Below, in pieces: positions 53,266 through 62,220 of a stretch of 64,000 nucleotides of DNA. A program made the translations under genes and the position numbers. The notes beneath the pieces were generated by a model. The model worked only from the letters and a program-made list of their open reading frames with translations. It was not told the origin of the DNA and ran no database searches. This stretch comes from Paenibacillus pectinilyticus (GTDB lineage Bacteria; Bacillota; Bacilli; Paenibacillales; NBRC-103111), in assembly GCF_001700435.1 (NCBI RefSeq), contig NZ_LYPC01000014.1, positions 62,001 through 126,000 of the forward strand, written 5' to 3'. Every line of letters begins with the position of its first letter. Position 1 is the stretch's first letter.

Positions 53266-53304
53266 ACTAACATCTCCACTTTAAATATATTTTGTTTAAC
53301 AACT

Positions 53305-53319
53305 TACTTTATGTTAGTA
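53305..53319. promoter_or_regulatory. Candidate YodB/CatR-type operator
   Basis: TACTTTATGTTAGTA has TACT/AGTA arms, in the style of the TACT..AGTA operators of the YodB/CatR group, and lies between the divergent doxX and hxlR genes. The match to a consensus is from memory. Confidence 0.4.
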
Positions 53320-53335
53320 TATTATTACGAAGCAC

Positions 53336-53364
53336 TTACTTTTGTCAAGCGACTATGATAAAAT
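53336..53364 (+). promoter_or_regulatory. Candidate promoter of the HxlR regulator gene
   Basis: TTACTT (53336-53341), 17-nt spacer, TAAAAT (53359-53364). The -35 is weak, which would fit a controlled gene. Confidence 0.4.
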
Positions 53365-53423
53365 AGTTTTACAGAAGTGTATGTAGCAAGTGCTCATGCA
53401 AGAACTCGGAGGAGATGATTAAG

Positions 53424-53729
53424 ATGGAAGGCTATCAACTATGTCCCAAATTCGAGAATGCATTTGAACTTCTTGGAAAGCGTTGGACAGGTCTTATCAT
53501 TCACGTGCTGTTAAGCGGACCTAAGCGGTTCAAAGATATTTCCGTACTTATCCCTAGTATGAGCGATCGCATGCTTTCGGAACGGTTCAAGGAACTGGAG
53601 GCAGCGGAGATCATTGTTAGACATGTCTACCCGGAGACGCCAGTCCGTATCGAGTACGATTTAACGCCGAAGGGCAAAGGACTGCAAGCGGTTATGGATG
53701 AAGTTCAGAAATGGGCCGACTCCCATTAA
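53424..53729 (+). CDS. HxlR family redox regulator, YodB/CatR-like
   Basis: 101 aa winged helix: CPKFENAFELLGKRWTGLIIHVLLSGPKRFKDI and MLSERFKELEAAEIIVRHVYPETPVRIEYDLTPKGKGL align closely with remembered YodB and CatR. The conserved N-terminal cysteine, C7 here, is the residue that quinones or diamide modify in YodB. ATG 53415 lies right on the Shine-Dalgarno GGAGGAG (53408-53414); ATG 53424 is 9 nt from it and is used. It probably represses the divergent doxX gene and itself. Confidence 0.88.
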   Translation: MEGYQLCPKFENAFELLGKRWTGLIIHVLLSGPKRFKDISVLIPSMSDRMLSERFKELEAAEIIVRHVYPETPVRIEYDLTPKGKGLQAVMDEVQKWADSH

Positions 53730-53771
53730 TGAAATAGATTACCTGGATCGGCAAAAATGGAGGACTATCTC

Positions 53772-53800
53772 TTGACTTTGCCTCTTCCAATGTTTACAAT
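53772..53800 (+). promoter_or_regulatory. Sigma-A promoter of hisS-aspS
   Basis: TTGACT (53772-53777), 17-nt spacer, TACAAT (53795-53800), placed to start a leader of about 350 nt before hisS. Confidence 0.8.
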
Positions 53801-53806
53801 AGCCAT

Positions 53807-54127
53807 ATTGTAATTGGATATGTTTGTGATCCATTGAAGGGACACAGTAATTCGCGCCCACATGTACAGAGAAGGAAGCCTAGGCTGCAAGCTTCCCATG
53901 ATGAGCGAATGAACAGACCTCCCCGAGGACCGACTGGGAACCGTACATGCGAGGCATGTACCAAGTAGTAGTTGTGCGAATAGCGGGCGTTAACCGCAAA
54001 GAGATGAACGCTGTTAACTTGCTTCTGCAAGGTAGCGCGGTGTTCTTCTGAATGTGGGTGGTACCACGGGTGAATTTGTTGATCAAATCTCTCGTCCCTG
54101 ACGGAAGTCGGGGGCGGGGGATTTTTT
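53807..54127 (+). ncRNA. T-box leader of hisS-aspS
   Basis: The 434-nt gap ahead of hisS holds a T-box riboswitch: the conserved core AATGTGGGTGGTACCACGG (54051-54069), a stem-I-like region with AGTA near 53847, and a G/C-rich terminator (about 54085-54127, CCCTGAC/GTCGGGG then six T). Uncharged tRNA should pair with the specifier codon and the T-box bulge to allow read-through. I could not fix the His specifier codon by eye. Confidence 0.9.
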
Positions 54128-54164
54128 GCATTTTATAAAGACGAGATTAAGGGAGGTTACTTAG

Positions 54165-55430
54165 ATGAGTATTCAGAAGCCAAAAGGGACACAGGACCTA
54201 CTTCCTGGCGAGGTAGAGAAGTGGCAGTACCTCGAAAGCAAGGCAAGAGACTTGTGCCAACGCTTTAATTACAAAGAAATTCGTTCGCCAATTTTCGAGA
54301 GTACTGAGCTATTTTCTCGCGGAGTTGGGGAAACGACAGATATCGTCGAAAAAGAAATGTACACCTTTCTTGATAAAGGTGATCGCAGCATGACGCTGCG
54401 TCCGGAAGGAACAGCGGGTGTTGTTAGAGCCTATGTCGAAAATAAGCTGTACGGCATCCCCGATTTGACGAAGTTGTTCTATGTCGGTCCTATGTTTCGC
54501 TATGAACAGCCGCAAGCCGGGAGATATCGTCAATTTCATCAGTTCGGGATCGAAGCCTTTGGATCCGTAGATCCGAGTATTGATGCAGAAGTGATTGCGC
54601 TTGGCTACACCTTTTACAAAGAAATTGGCTTGAAAGAAGTCACTGTGGAAGTTAATTCCGTCGGTACCCCTTCGGTTAGAACGGCTTACCGCGAGCAGCT
54701 GCAGGTGTTTTTTGCCCCAGTGAAGGATCAGCTCTGTAAGGATTGCCAGTCCCGATATGATCGAAATCCGATGCGTATTCTCGATTGCAAAATCGACCAT
54801 AAGCATGGTGCAGGCGCGCCTGATATCCTGGAATTCTTGGATGAAGAATGTCGTACGCATTTTGCGCAGGTACAAGAGCACTTGACGGCGATGGAGATTC
54901 CGTACCGTATCAATCCTCGTCTCGTACGCGGTTTGGATTACTACACGCACACTGCGTTTGAATATAAAGCTGCTGGCATTGGCGCGATCGATACGATCGG
55001 CGGAGGCGGGCGCTACAATGGTCTCGTCGAGCAAATTGGTGGACATGGGACAGATCAACCAGGTGTTGGTTTGGGTCTTGGCCTAGAGCGCATTCTGCTT
55101 GTTCTGCAAGCACAAGGCGTTGAGATTCCGAAGCCAGAGCCGCTGGATGTGTATTTGATCGGTCTTGGCGAAGCCGCAGAGAAGGAAGTAACGAAGCTTC
55201 TGCACCAGCTAAGAATCCAAGGCTTAAAGGCTGAGAAGGACTACCAGGGCCGTAAGATGAAGGCGCAGATGAAATCAGCAGATCGTTTTCAAGCAACCTA
55301 TGTAGCGATTCTGGGTGATGATGAGTTAGCACGCGGCGAAATTACGCTGAAGAAGATGGAAACAGGCAATCAAATTACGCTAAGTTTAGTGGATCTAGCC
55401 TCAAACGCTGCAAAGACACTATTCGAATAG
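54165..55430 (+). CDS. hisS: Histidyl-tRNA synthetase
   Basis: 421 aa class II enzyme. KPKGTQDLLPGEVEKW start, motif 2 GPMFRYEQPQAGRYRQFHQFG, the HisA motif LVRGLDYYTHTAFEY, GGGGRYNGLVEQIGG and a C-terminal anticodon-binding domain. GGGAGGTTACTTAG precedes ATG 54165. It is the first gene after the T-box, followed by aspS in 43 nt. Confidence 0.97.
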   Translation: MSIQKPKGTQDLLPGEVEKWQYLESKARDLCQRFNYKEIRSPIFESTELFSRGVGETTDIVEKEMYTFLDKGDRSMTLRPEGTAGVVRAYVENKLYGIPDLTKLFYVGPMFRYEQPQAGRYRQFHQFGIEAFGSVDPSIDAEVIALGYTFYKEIGLKEVTVEVNSVGTPSVRTAYREQLQVFFAPVKDQLCKDCQSRYDRNPMRILDCKIDHKHGAGAPDILEFLDEECRTHFAQVQEHLTAMEIPYRINPRLVRGLDYYTHTAFEYKAAGIGAIDTIGGGGRYNGLVEQIGGHGTDQPGVGLGLGLERILLVLQAQGVEIPKPEPLDVYLIGLGEAAEKEVTKLLHQLRIQGLKAEKDYQGRKMKAQMKSADRFQATYVAILGDDELARGEITLKKMETGNQITLSLVDLASNAAKTLFE

Positions 55431-55473
55431 ATAGCTACACCATTATGAACACTATGAGGAGGCAACAACAATT

Positions 55474-57255
55474 ATGATGCTCAAGACACATCATTGCGGG
55501 CAGCTTACGAAAGCCCATGTAGGCGAAACAGTTATTCTTAACGGGTGGGTGCAAGTAAGACGCGACTTTGGCGGCCTTCTATTTATCGATCTGCGTGATC
55601 GCAGCGGCCTAATACAGACCGTATTTAATCCGGATTTCTCAGGGGATGCTTTAGCTATTGCTGACCGTGCTCGTAATGAGTATGTATTAGCGATTAAAGG
55701 AAAAGTTGTAGAACGTGATGCAGAGACAGTAAACAAAAACATCCCGACAGGTGAAATTGAAGTTCAAGTAACCGAAATCGAAATCATGAATGCGGCGAAA
55801 ACACCTCCGTTCTTCATCGAAGACGGCGTTGAAGTAGATGAAGCGGTTCGTTTGAAATATCGTTACCTTGACTTGCGTCGTCCCGAAATGCAACGTACGT
55901 TGATGCTTCGTTCCAAAGCGTCCAACGTGTTCCGTAATTTCCTAGACTCACAAGGATTTATTGACGTAGAAACGCCGATCCTGACGAAAAGCACACCAGA
56001 AGGCGCACGTGATTACTTGGTACCAAGCCGCGTGCATCCAGGCGAGTTCTTTGCCCTTCCACAATCACCGCAAATCTTCAAGCAATTGTTGATGGTTAGT
56101 GGTCTTGAGCGTTACTACCAAATCGCTCGCTGTTTCCGCGACGAGGATCTTCGCGCAGATCGCCAGCCTGAATTTACACAAGTCGACATCGAAACTTCGT
56201 TCCTTTCGCAGGATCAGCTTCTTGATATCCTAGAAGAGCTTGTTGTTAAACTGATGCAAGAAACCGCAAACGTGGAAATTGCCCGTCCGTTCCAACGGAT
56301 TACTCATGCGGATGCAATGGCGAGATACGGCTCCGATAAGCCGGACCTTCGTTTCGATCTTGAGCTAAAGGATGTTTCCGACATCGTGTCAACGTCCGGC
56401 GTTCAAGTATTCGCTAACGTGGTTAATGGCGGGGGCCAAGTTAAAGCTCTTAATGCCAAAGGCTGTGGCACTTGGAGCCGTAAAGAAATCGACGATCTTC
56501 TTCCATTTGCAGCACGTTATGGTGCCAAAGGTCTTGCTTGGATTCAAGTAAAAGACGGCGAGTTCAAAGGGCCAATCGTGAAATTCTTCAACGAAGCTGA
56601 AATCGCTTTGTTGACAGAGCGTCTGGGTGCTGAAGAGGGAGATCTACTTCTATTCTCTGCGGATAAAAAGAAAGTCGTTGCTGATGTACTCGGTAACCTC
56701 CGTTTGAAAATCGGTCGCCAACTTGGTCTTATTGATGACTCGGTATTCAAATATGCATGGGTTGTGGACTTCCCATTACTTGGGTATGACGAAGAAGCGA
56801 AACGTTATGTAGCGGAACACCATCCGTTCACACGTCCGAACGAAGATGATATTCATTTCTTCGATACAGACCCAGGTCAAATTCGCGCACAAGCGTATGA
56901 TCTTGTCTTGAACGGTTACGAAGTTGGCGGCGGTTCGATGAGGATTTACCAACGTGAAGTGCAAGAGAAAATGTTCGCAGCACTTGGCTTCTCCAAAGAA
57001 GAAGCGAATGAGAAATTTGGCTTCTTGCTAGAAGCATTTGAATATGGTACGCCTCCACACGGTGGCTTTGCATTCGGCTTTGACCGTCTGGTGATGCTCA
57101 TCACAGGTCGTACGAACCTGAGAGAAACGATTGCATTCCCGAAAACAGCTAGCGCAACAGACTTGTTGACGGACGCTCCGGGTACAGTGGATGATAAACA
57201 ACTAGAACAACTATCGATTCGCTTAGCGCTTAAGCAGCCTGCTGCGAAAGCCTAA
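55474..57255 (+). CDS. aspS: Aspartyl-tRNA synthetase
   Basis: 593 aa, the bacterial-type enzyme with an N-terminal OB anticodon domain ([26 protein letters not shown]), class II core ([33 protein letters not shown]) and the GAD insertion (about 300-410). Whether it is strictly tRNA-Asp specific cannot be read off here. GAGGAGGCAACAAC precedes ATG 55474; ATG 55477 is also possible. Co-transcribed with hisS. Confidence 0.97.
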   Translation: MMLKTHHCGQLTKAHVGETVILNGWVQVRRDFGGLLFIDLRDRSGLIQTVFNPDFSGDALAIADRARNEYVLAIKGKVVERDAETVNKNIPTGEIEVQVTEIEIMNAAKTPPFFIEDGVEVDEAVRLKYRYLDLRRPEMQRTLMLRSKASNVFRNFLDSQGFIDVETPILTKSTPEGARDYLVPSRVHPGEFFALPQSPQIFKQLLMVSGLERYYQIARCFRDEDLRADRQPEFTQVDIETSFLSQDQLLDILEELVVKLMQETANVEIARPFQRITHADAMARYGSDKPDLRFDLELKDVSDIVSTSGVQVFANVVNGGGQVKALNAKGCGTWSRKEIDDLLPFAARYGAKGLAWIQVKDGEFKGPIVKFFNEAEIALLTERLGAEEGDLLLFSADKKKVVADVLGNLRLKIGRQLGLIDDSVFKYAWVVDFPLLGYDEEAKRYVAEHHPFTRPNEDDIHFFDTDPGQIRAQAYDLVLNGYEVGGGSMRIYQREVQEKMFAALGFSKEEANEKFGFLLEAFEYGTPPHGGFAFGFDRLVMLITGRTNLRETIAFPKTASATDLLTDAPGTVDDKQLEQLSIRLALKQPAAKA

Positions 57256-57279
57256 GAACTTTGAAGAGGAAGTGTTCCC

Positions 57280-58035
57280 ATGCTTCACCAATTTTCACGG
57301 ACAGAATTAGCCATTGGCCCTGAGGGTCTTGATATTCTCAAAAATAGTACCGTTGTCGTACTAGGCATCGGCGGCGTGGGTTCCATCGCCGCTGAAGCCC
57401 TAGCACGTTCAGGGGTCGGGCGTTTGATTCTGATCGACAAGGATGTTGTCGATATCACGAATATCAATCGTCAGATTCATGCACTTACCACCACAGTAGG
57501 TCAGCCTAAGGCTGACCTGATGCGGGATCGCATCCTTTTAATCAATCCAGAGTGTGATGTCATTTCCCTGCGGATGTTCTACACAGAAGAGACGTATGAG
57601 CAAGTATTCGCGTATCCAATTGACTATGTGTTGGATGCAAGCGATACGATTGAGTATAAGATCCATTTGATCAAACAATGTTTGGCACGTAAAATCCCGA
57701 TGATTTCTTGTATGGGTGCTGCGAATAAAATGGATCCGACGCAATTTAGAATTACGGATATCTCCAAAACGAGCATGGACCCTATCGCACGTGTGATTCG
57801 TCAACGTTTGCGCAAGGAAGGAATCAAGAAGGGCGTGAAGGTCGTCTTCTCGATGGAAGAACCGATGAAGCCACGGGAAGATGTTACCGAGCAAATCGTG
57901 CCAGCGGATGCACCTGACAGACGTAAGGCGCAGCAGCCGCCTGCGAGTAACTCCTTTGTGCCTCCTGTAGCGGGACTTATCATGGTGAGTGCAGCCGTGA
58001 AGGATTTGCTGGAGATTGGCACCAACAAAAATTAA
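57280..58035 (+). CDS. tcdA: tRNA threonylcarbamoyladenosine dehydratase
   Basis: 251 aa E1-like/ThiF-family enzyme: VVLGIGGVGSIAAEALARSGVGRLILID nucleotide loop, DVVDITNINRQ, and VLDASDTIEYKIHLIKQC. TcdA cyclises t6A37 to ct6A with ATP. Position after aspS and before rarA is the Bacillus yrvM location. The C-terminus has a Met/Pro insertion region near 185-220. Confidence 0.9.
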   Translation: MLHQFSRTELAIGPEGLDILKNSTVVVLGIGGVGSIAAEALARSGVGRLILIDKDVVDITNINRQIHALTTTVGQPKADLMRDRILLINPECDVISLRMFYTEETYEQVFAYPIDYVLDASDTIEYKIHLIKQCLARKIPMISCMGAANKMDPTQFRITDISKTSMDPIARVIRQRLRKEGIKKGVKVVFSMEEPMKPREDVTEQIVPADAPDRRKAQQPPASNSFVPPVAGLIMVSAAVKDLLEIGTNKN

Positions 58036-58047
58036 GCCATATGAATT

Positions 58048-58082
58048 AAGGGATGCCTATGAAAATGGGTGTCCCTTTTTTT
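58048..58082 (+). terminator. Rho-independent terminator after tcdA
   Basis: AAGGGATGCC pairs with GGGTGTCCCTT around an A-rich loop, followed by a long T run. Confidence 0.85.
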
Positions 58083-58102
58083 ACATAAAATTTATATGTA
58101 TC

Positions 58103-58144
58103 AGTCAAGTATATGTTGACTCGATATATATGATCTGATAAATT
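58103..58144 (+). promoter_or_regulatory. Promoter with inverted repeat operator (PadR/MFS pair)
   Basis: TTGACT (58116-58121), 17-nt spacer, TAAATT (58139-58144). The inverted repeat AGTCAAGTATATGTTGACT (58103-58121; 6-bp arms) covers the -35 box, a likely binding site for the PadR regulator encoded next. Confidence 0.7.
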
Positions 58145-58187
58145 GAAGTTAAGCAGAAAGCCAAATTTGTAATGGAGGATCTACAAC

Positions 58188-58715
58188 ATGACCAGTCAAG
58201 ATGTTATTTTGGGCTTATTAATGCATCACAGCTTATCGGGGTATGACATGAAGCATAAGATGGAGACGATTTTGTCTTATTTTAATAACGCAAGCTTTGG
58301 CACGATTTATCCTACCCTAAGCAAAATGGAGAAGGAAGAATTGATCACCAAGCAAAGTGTTATTCAAGAAGGCAGGCCCAATAAGAATGTCTATTCCATC
58401 ACGGAGAAAGGCCGGGAGCAATTTAAAACGTACATGTATAGTCCCGTGGAAGACAATGAGTTCAAGTCCGATGCAATGACACGTCTGTTCTTTGGCGAAT
58501 TCGTGGAGAAGGATGTGATTGTGGGTGTCTTAGAAGAGTATCTTCAACGGACAAAAGGCCATATGGAGCGATTAAGTAAGCTGTATGTAGAATGCCAGCC
58601 AGAGATGTCGCATAGCCAGGAAATTTGCATTCAAATCGGGATTAACAATTCAGAAAGTCAGATTCGTACACTGACACAAGGGATTGTACGTTTAAAAAAT
58701 TTAGCTGAGAAGTGA
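58188..58715 (+). CDS. PadR family transcriptional regulator
   Basis: 175 aa. N-terminal winged helix (ILGLLMHHSLSGYDMKHKM, FGTIYPTLSKMEKEELITKQ, VYSITEKGREQFKTYM) and a C-terminal helical dimerisation domain (about 90-175), the PadR-s1/Vir_act_alpha_C layout. It should repress its own operon with the MFS pump 13 nt downstream until an inducer is bound. GGAGGATCTACAAC precedes ATG 58188. Confidence 0.92.
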   Translation: MTSQDVILGLLMHHSLSGYDMKHKMETILSYFNNASFGTIYPTLSKMEKEELITKQSVIQEGRPNKNVYSITEKGREQFKTYMYSPVEDNEFKSDAMTRLFFGEFVEKDVIVGVLEEYLQRTKGHMERLSKLYVECQPEMSHSQEICIQIGINNSESQIRTLTQGIVRLKNLAEK

Positions 58716-58728
58716 GGTAGAACAGAGA

Positions 58729-60264
58729 ATGGCGAACAAAAAAACGGGTTTAATTATATTGGCGATGGCCCTCGGATTACTTATGTCCGCGCTAGATAAC
58801 ACAGTGACGTCTGCGGCGATTTCGCACATCATTAGTGATATTAATGGTTTTGATAAAATAAGCTGGGTATTCACCGCGTATATGCTTGCCTCAACAAGCA
58901 CGATGCTCGTATTCGGGAAGTTGTCGGATATGTTTGGCAGAAAGTTGTTTTATATGATTGGGATTTCGATCTTTTTAATTGGGTCAGCGCTATGTGGCAT
59001 GGCGCAAGACATGACGCAGCTCATCATATTCAGGGCGATACAGGGTATTGGGTCTGGAGCGATATTCCCCATCTCTTTCACAATTATCTATACGATCTTT
59101 GCTGATCCGAAGCAAGCGGCGAAGCTGTCAGGCGTGTTCGCAGGGATATTCGGTCTATCTTCTGTAGCCGGTCCGCAAATTGGGACACTACTGGCTGAAA
59201 CATGGGGCTGGCGCTGGTGCTTCTATGTGAATTTGCCGCTTGGTGTGTTGTCTTTCATTGTGTTGTTTTTTGCACTGAAAGAGTCACGCTCGGATCGTCG
59301 CCCGAAAATCGACTATCTGGGAACGCTTTTTCTCATCGTCACTACAGTTTCACTGATGCTTGCGCTTGAATTTGGCGGTAAGGACTATGCTTGGGGTTCT
59401 TGGCAAATCATAGGCTTGCTAGCTGTTGCGGTCGTTGTTGGCTTCTTGTTTATCCAGGTTGAGCGAAGAGCAAGTGAACCCATTCTTCCCCTTCCTTTAT
59501 TCAAAAATAGAATGGTGCTTGCGACAGTCTTAGCCTGTCTCTGTCAAGGGGCCATCATGTTCTCGGCTATTGCCTATTTACCTATTTTTTCGACAGCGGT
59601 ACTTGGACGTGCGAATTCAAACGGGCTTCTGACCCCAATGATGTTCTCCTTAATGGTCGGCGCAGTGGGCTTTGGGTTCTTACAGCGCTTCTTTAGTTTC
59701 CGTGCGGTATTCGCATTCAGTATGACGGCGGGCATCGTCGTGAGCTATCTGCTAAGTATTGTCAGTCATGATGCAAGCAAGATCTACATGATTATGCTGA
59801 TGGTTATTCTTGGCGTTGGGGCCATTGGCCCGCTGATGAGTGTAGCTCAAAATGCCGTTGCCCAAAGTGTAGACCGTAAGTATATCGGTGTCAGTTCTTC
59901 GATCGTTGGCTTCTGGCGGAATATTGGCGGCGTTCTCGGCGCGTCCATTATGGCGACAATCGTGAACAACAACTACAGCAGTCTTATACAAGATGGTGCG
60001 GCTGCACACAATATGCCGCTTGATAAGCTAGCTACTTTAGCTAATCCCGATCAATTGATTAGAGCTGGAGCAGCTCTTCCTCCCGAAACGGCGAGTTTCT
60101 TGCGTGAATCCTTAGGGACGGCGATTAATCATGGATTTATTTTGAGCATTGCCTTCGGTGTGGTTGGGTTAGGCGCCGCATTTATTGCTGGCCCTCTACG
60201 GTTCGCTGCGCCTGCTCCGCAACAGGATACGAAATTGGAGTCTAGCGTCCCTCATTCGGTCTAA
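58729..60264 (+). CDS. MFS drug efflux transporter, DHA2 (EmrB/QacA) family
   Basis: 511 aa with 14 predicted helices. LDNTVTSAAISHI, the motif A-like GKLSDMFGRKLFY, and motif C-like GAIFPISFTIIYTIF/SVAGPQIGTLLAE are typical of the 14-TMS drug:H+ antiporters. Substrates cannot be read from sequence. It is co-transcribed with the PadR gene and ends in a terminator. Start ATG 58729 with GTGAGGTAGAACAGAG upstream. Confidence 0.9.
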   Translation: MANKKTGLIILAMALGLLMSALDNTVTSAAISHIISDINGFDKISWVFTAYMLASTSTMLVFGKLSDMFGRKLFYMIGISIFLIGSALCGMAQDMTQLIIFRAIQGIGSGAIFPISFTIIYTIFADPKQAAKLSGVFAGIFGLSSVAGPQIGTLLAETWGWRWCFYVNLPLGVLSFIVLFFALKESRSDRRPKIDYLGTLFLIVTTVSLMLALEFGGKDYAWGSWQIIGLLAVAVVVGFLFIQVERRASEPILPLPLFKNRMVLATVLACLCQGAIMFSAIAYLPIFSTAVLGRANSNGLLTPMMFSLMVGAVGFGFLQRFFSFRAVFAFSMTAGIVVSYLLSIVSHDASKIYMIMLMVILGVGAIGPLMSVAQNAVAQSVDRKYIGVSSSIVGFWRNIGGVLGASIMATIVNNNYSSLIQDGAAAHNMPLDKLATLANPDQLIRAGAALPPETASFLRESLGTAINHGFILSIAFGVVGLGAAFIAGPLRFAAPAPQQDTKLESSVPHSV

Positions 60265-60282
60265 AAATATTGATATCTGTTG

Positions 60283-60325
60283 AAACTCCTCCATGTGCGT
60301 TCTTAACGCGAGTGGGGGAGTTTTT
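60283..60325 (+). terminator. Rho-independent terminator after the MFS gene
   Basis: AAACTCCTCCA pairs with TGGGGGAGTTT, with an inner GTT/AAC pairing, followed by TTTTT. Confidence 0.82.
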
Positions 60326-60337
60326 GCATGGAGAGAC

Positions 60338-60366
60338 ATGACATGCCTATCAGAGCAAGGTATAAT
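60338..60366 (+). promoter_or_regulatory. Sigma-A promoter of rarA
   Basis: ATGACA (60338-60343; 5 of 6), 17-nt spacer, perfect TATAAT (60361-60366). Transcription would begin near 60373, which rules out the in-frame ATG codons at 60293, 60338 and 60365 as starts. Confidence 0.72.
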
Positions 60367-60406
60367 GGACATTACTACGCTCAACACCCAGCAAAGGAAA
60401 CTAATC

Positions 60407-61726
60407 ATGGATTTGTTTACATATGCAGCATCCCAGGATCCGGTAGGTAAGCTTCTGGCTGACCGGATGCGGCCAACAACGCTAGATGAATACATTGGTC
60501 AAGAGCAAATTGTGGGCAAAGGCAAGCTGCTTCGCCGCGCGATCGAAGCCGATCAAGTGACCTCAATTCTTCTGTATGGACCTCCAGGTACAGGGAAGAC
60601 AACCCTTGCGAACATTATCGCGAATCGCACACAAGGCGAGTTCATGAAGCTCAACGCGGTAGATGCTTCGGTGAAGGACGTCCGCGAAATTATTGAGCTG
60701 GCCAAAAGCACCAAAGCGATGTACGGTCGCAAAACGACCCTGTTCCTAGATGAGGTCCATCGCTTCAACACGTCGCGGCAGGATGCCTTGCTGCCTGCGG
60801 TGGAGCAGGGCATCCTCATCTTCATCGGGGCGACCACGGAGAACCCCTTTCACCATGTGAACGGGGCCCTCTTGTCGCGCTCGACGCTGTTTCAGCTTGA
60901 GCCCCTCACGGCGGAGCATGCGCTCATCGCCATGCGCAGAGCTATTGCCGATCCCGTCAAGGGGCTCGGCTTCATGCGACTCAATGTGGACGAGGAGGCG
61001 TTGGTTCACATCGCGCAGATGGCCAATGGGGACATCCGCCGGTCTTTGAACGCGCTGGAACTCGCAGCGCTCACGACTTCACCTGAACCGGATGGCACGG
61101 TTCATATCACGCGTGAGGTGGCGGAAGAGTCCATCCGCCGCCCGATTGTGAAAGCGGACGAGTCGACGCAGTATGACGTATTGTCCGCCTTTCACAAGAG
61201 CGTGCGCGGCTCAAGCGACGCAGCGCTGTTCTGGTTCCTCTATGCCGTCGAAAAGCTTGGCATGGATCCTATGACCTTCCTGCGACGTCTAATCGTCGCT
61301 TGCAGCGAAGACATCGGCCTCGCCAATCCGCAGGCTATGGTGCAATCTGTGACGGCGATGGACGCCTATCATAAGATTGGCTGGCCGGAGTCCAAGTACA
61401 TCATTTCCCAGGCAATTTTATTCGCTGTGGAGAGTCCGAAATCGAATTCCATTCCGCTTGCTATCATGCGTGCACAGGAGCTAATGGAGCGTGTGAAGTC
61501 CGCCGAAGTTCCCCTGCATTTGCGTGATACGCACTACAAGGGTGCGGAGAAGCTTGGCCATAAGGGATATATGTATCCACATAATTATCCGGGTCATTTC
61601 GTGCGTCAGCAGTATTTGCCGGATGAGATCCAGCATGAGGTGATATTTGCAGCCACTACGCAGGGGACTGAAGAGAAGATGAAGCTGAATCAGCATAAAA
61701 GAAGAGGGACGCCTACAGATTCATAG
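60407..61726 (+). CDS. rarA: Replication-associated recombination protein RarA (MgsA)
   Basis: 439 aa AAA+ ATPase. Walker A GPPGTGKTT at 58-66, Walker B TLFLDEVHRF, sensor GATTENPFHHVNGALLSR, and the C-terminal tetramerisation domain (SKYIISQAILFAVESPKSNS; YPHNYPGHFVRQQYLP). It acts at stalled replication forks. AAAGGAAA precedes ATG 60407 and a promoter supports this start. The segment about 60760-61300 is clearly richer in G+C than the ends of the gene. Confidence 0.95.
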   Translation: MDLFTYAASQDPVGKLLADRMRPTTLDEYIGQEQIVGKGKLLRRAIEADQVTSILLYGPPGTGKTTLANIIANRTQGEFMKLNAVDASVKDVREIIELAKSTKAMYGRKTTLFLDEVHRFNTSRQDALLPAVEQGILIFIGATTENPFHHVNGALLSRSTLFQLEPLTAEHALIAMRRAIADPVKGLGFMRLNVDEEALVHIAQMANGDIRRSLNALELAALTTSPEPDGTVHITREVAEESIRRPIVKADESTQYDVLSAFHKSVRGSSDAALFWFLYAVEKLGMDPMTFLRRLIVACSEDIGLANPQAMVQSVTAMDAYHKIGWPESKYIISQAILFAVESPKSNSIPLAIMRAQELMERVKSAEVPLHLRDTHYKGAEKLGHKGYMYPHNYPGHFVRQQYLPDEIQHEVIFAATTQGTEEKMKLNQHKRRGTPTDS

Positions 61727-62101
61727 AATCCGTAGTGTCCCTCTATATGTTTCTGGTTCCATGAGGATCGTGAATACTTTCTCTGTCACAGGATCGTAGC
61801 GAATGGAGACGATGAGTGGAAACTCCGTACCATTCTTTTTGACCCAGAAGCGAAATTGTTGCTGCATAACACCTGATGCGACTTTGGAACGCCCCATATA
61901 CTTATAATCCAGCAGGGTGTACACTTTACCAGCTTCATGGAAAGCAAGGCGACTCCACTTGGCATAGGAAGGGTCGGGTTCAGGAACTTTTGATGTAATA
62001 CCGCCTTTGCTTGGTTGCACTGTCTCTGCGAAAGCTTCCGAAGATCCGACCCAACCCAGTCCGATCAGGAGTAAAACGGCTATGATTTTGCTCAGCATCA
62101 C
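61721..62101 (-). CDS. Secreted DUF3889-like protein
   Basis: 126 aa. Signal peptide to about residue 25 (SSEAFA-ET), then a single small domain with YAKWSRLAFHEAGKV, DYKYMGRSKV and RFWVKKNGTEFPLIVSIRYDP, resembling the DUF3889 family of Bacillales. Function unknown. Its 3' end overlaps the rarA 3' end by 6 nt (tail to tail), with no terminator of its own visible. Start ATG 62101 or 62098. Confidence 0.7.
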   Translation of the reverse strand: MMLSKIIAVLLLIGLGWVGSSEAFAETVQPSKGGITSKVPEPDPSYAKWSRLAFHEAGKVYTLLDYKYMGRSKVASGVMQQQFRFWVKKNGTEFPLIVSIRYDPVTEKVFTILMEPETYRGTLRIL

Positions 62102-62220
62102 TCACACCTTTCGTGCTTAGCGTGTGCGACGGAGGGAGCGGGCATACGAATTAGGGAGCGGTAAATAAGTGCAAAAGCGAACTAAGAAGAAGACAGAGTC
62201 TAGATAGTGGGGGGATGCGG

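Noticed and set aside
54309-55058. 249-codon minus-strand frame inside hisS
   Set aside because: Fully antisense to a clear hisS with all class II motifs; no ribosome site or domain visible.
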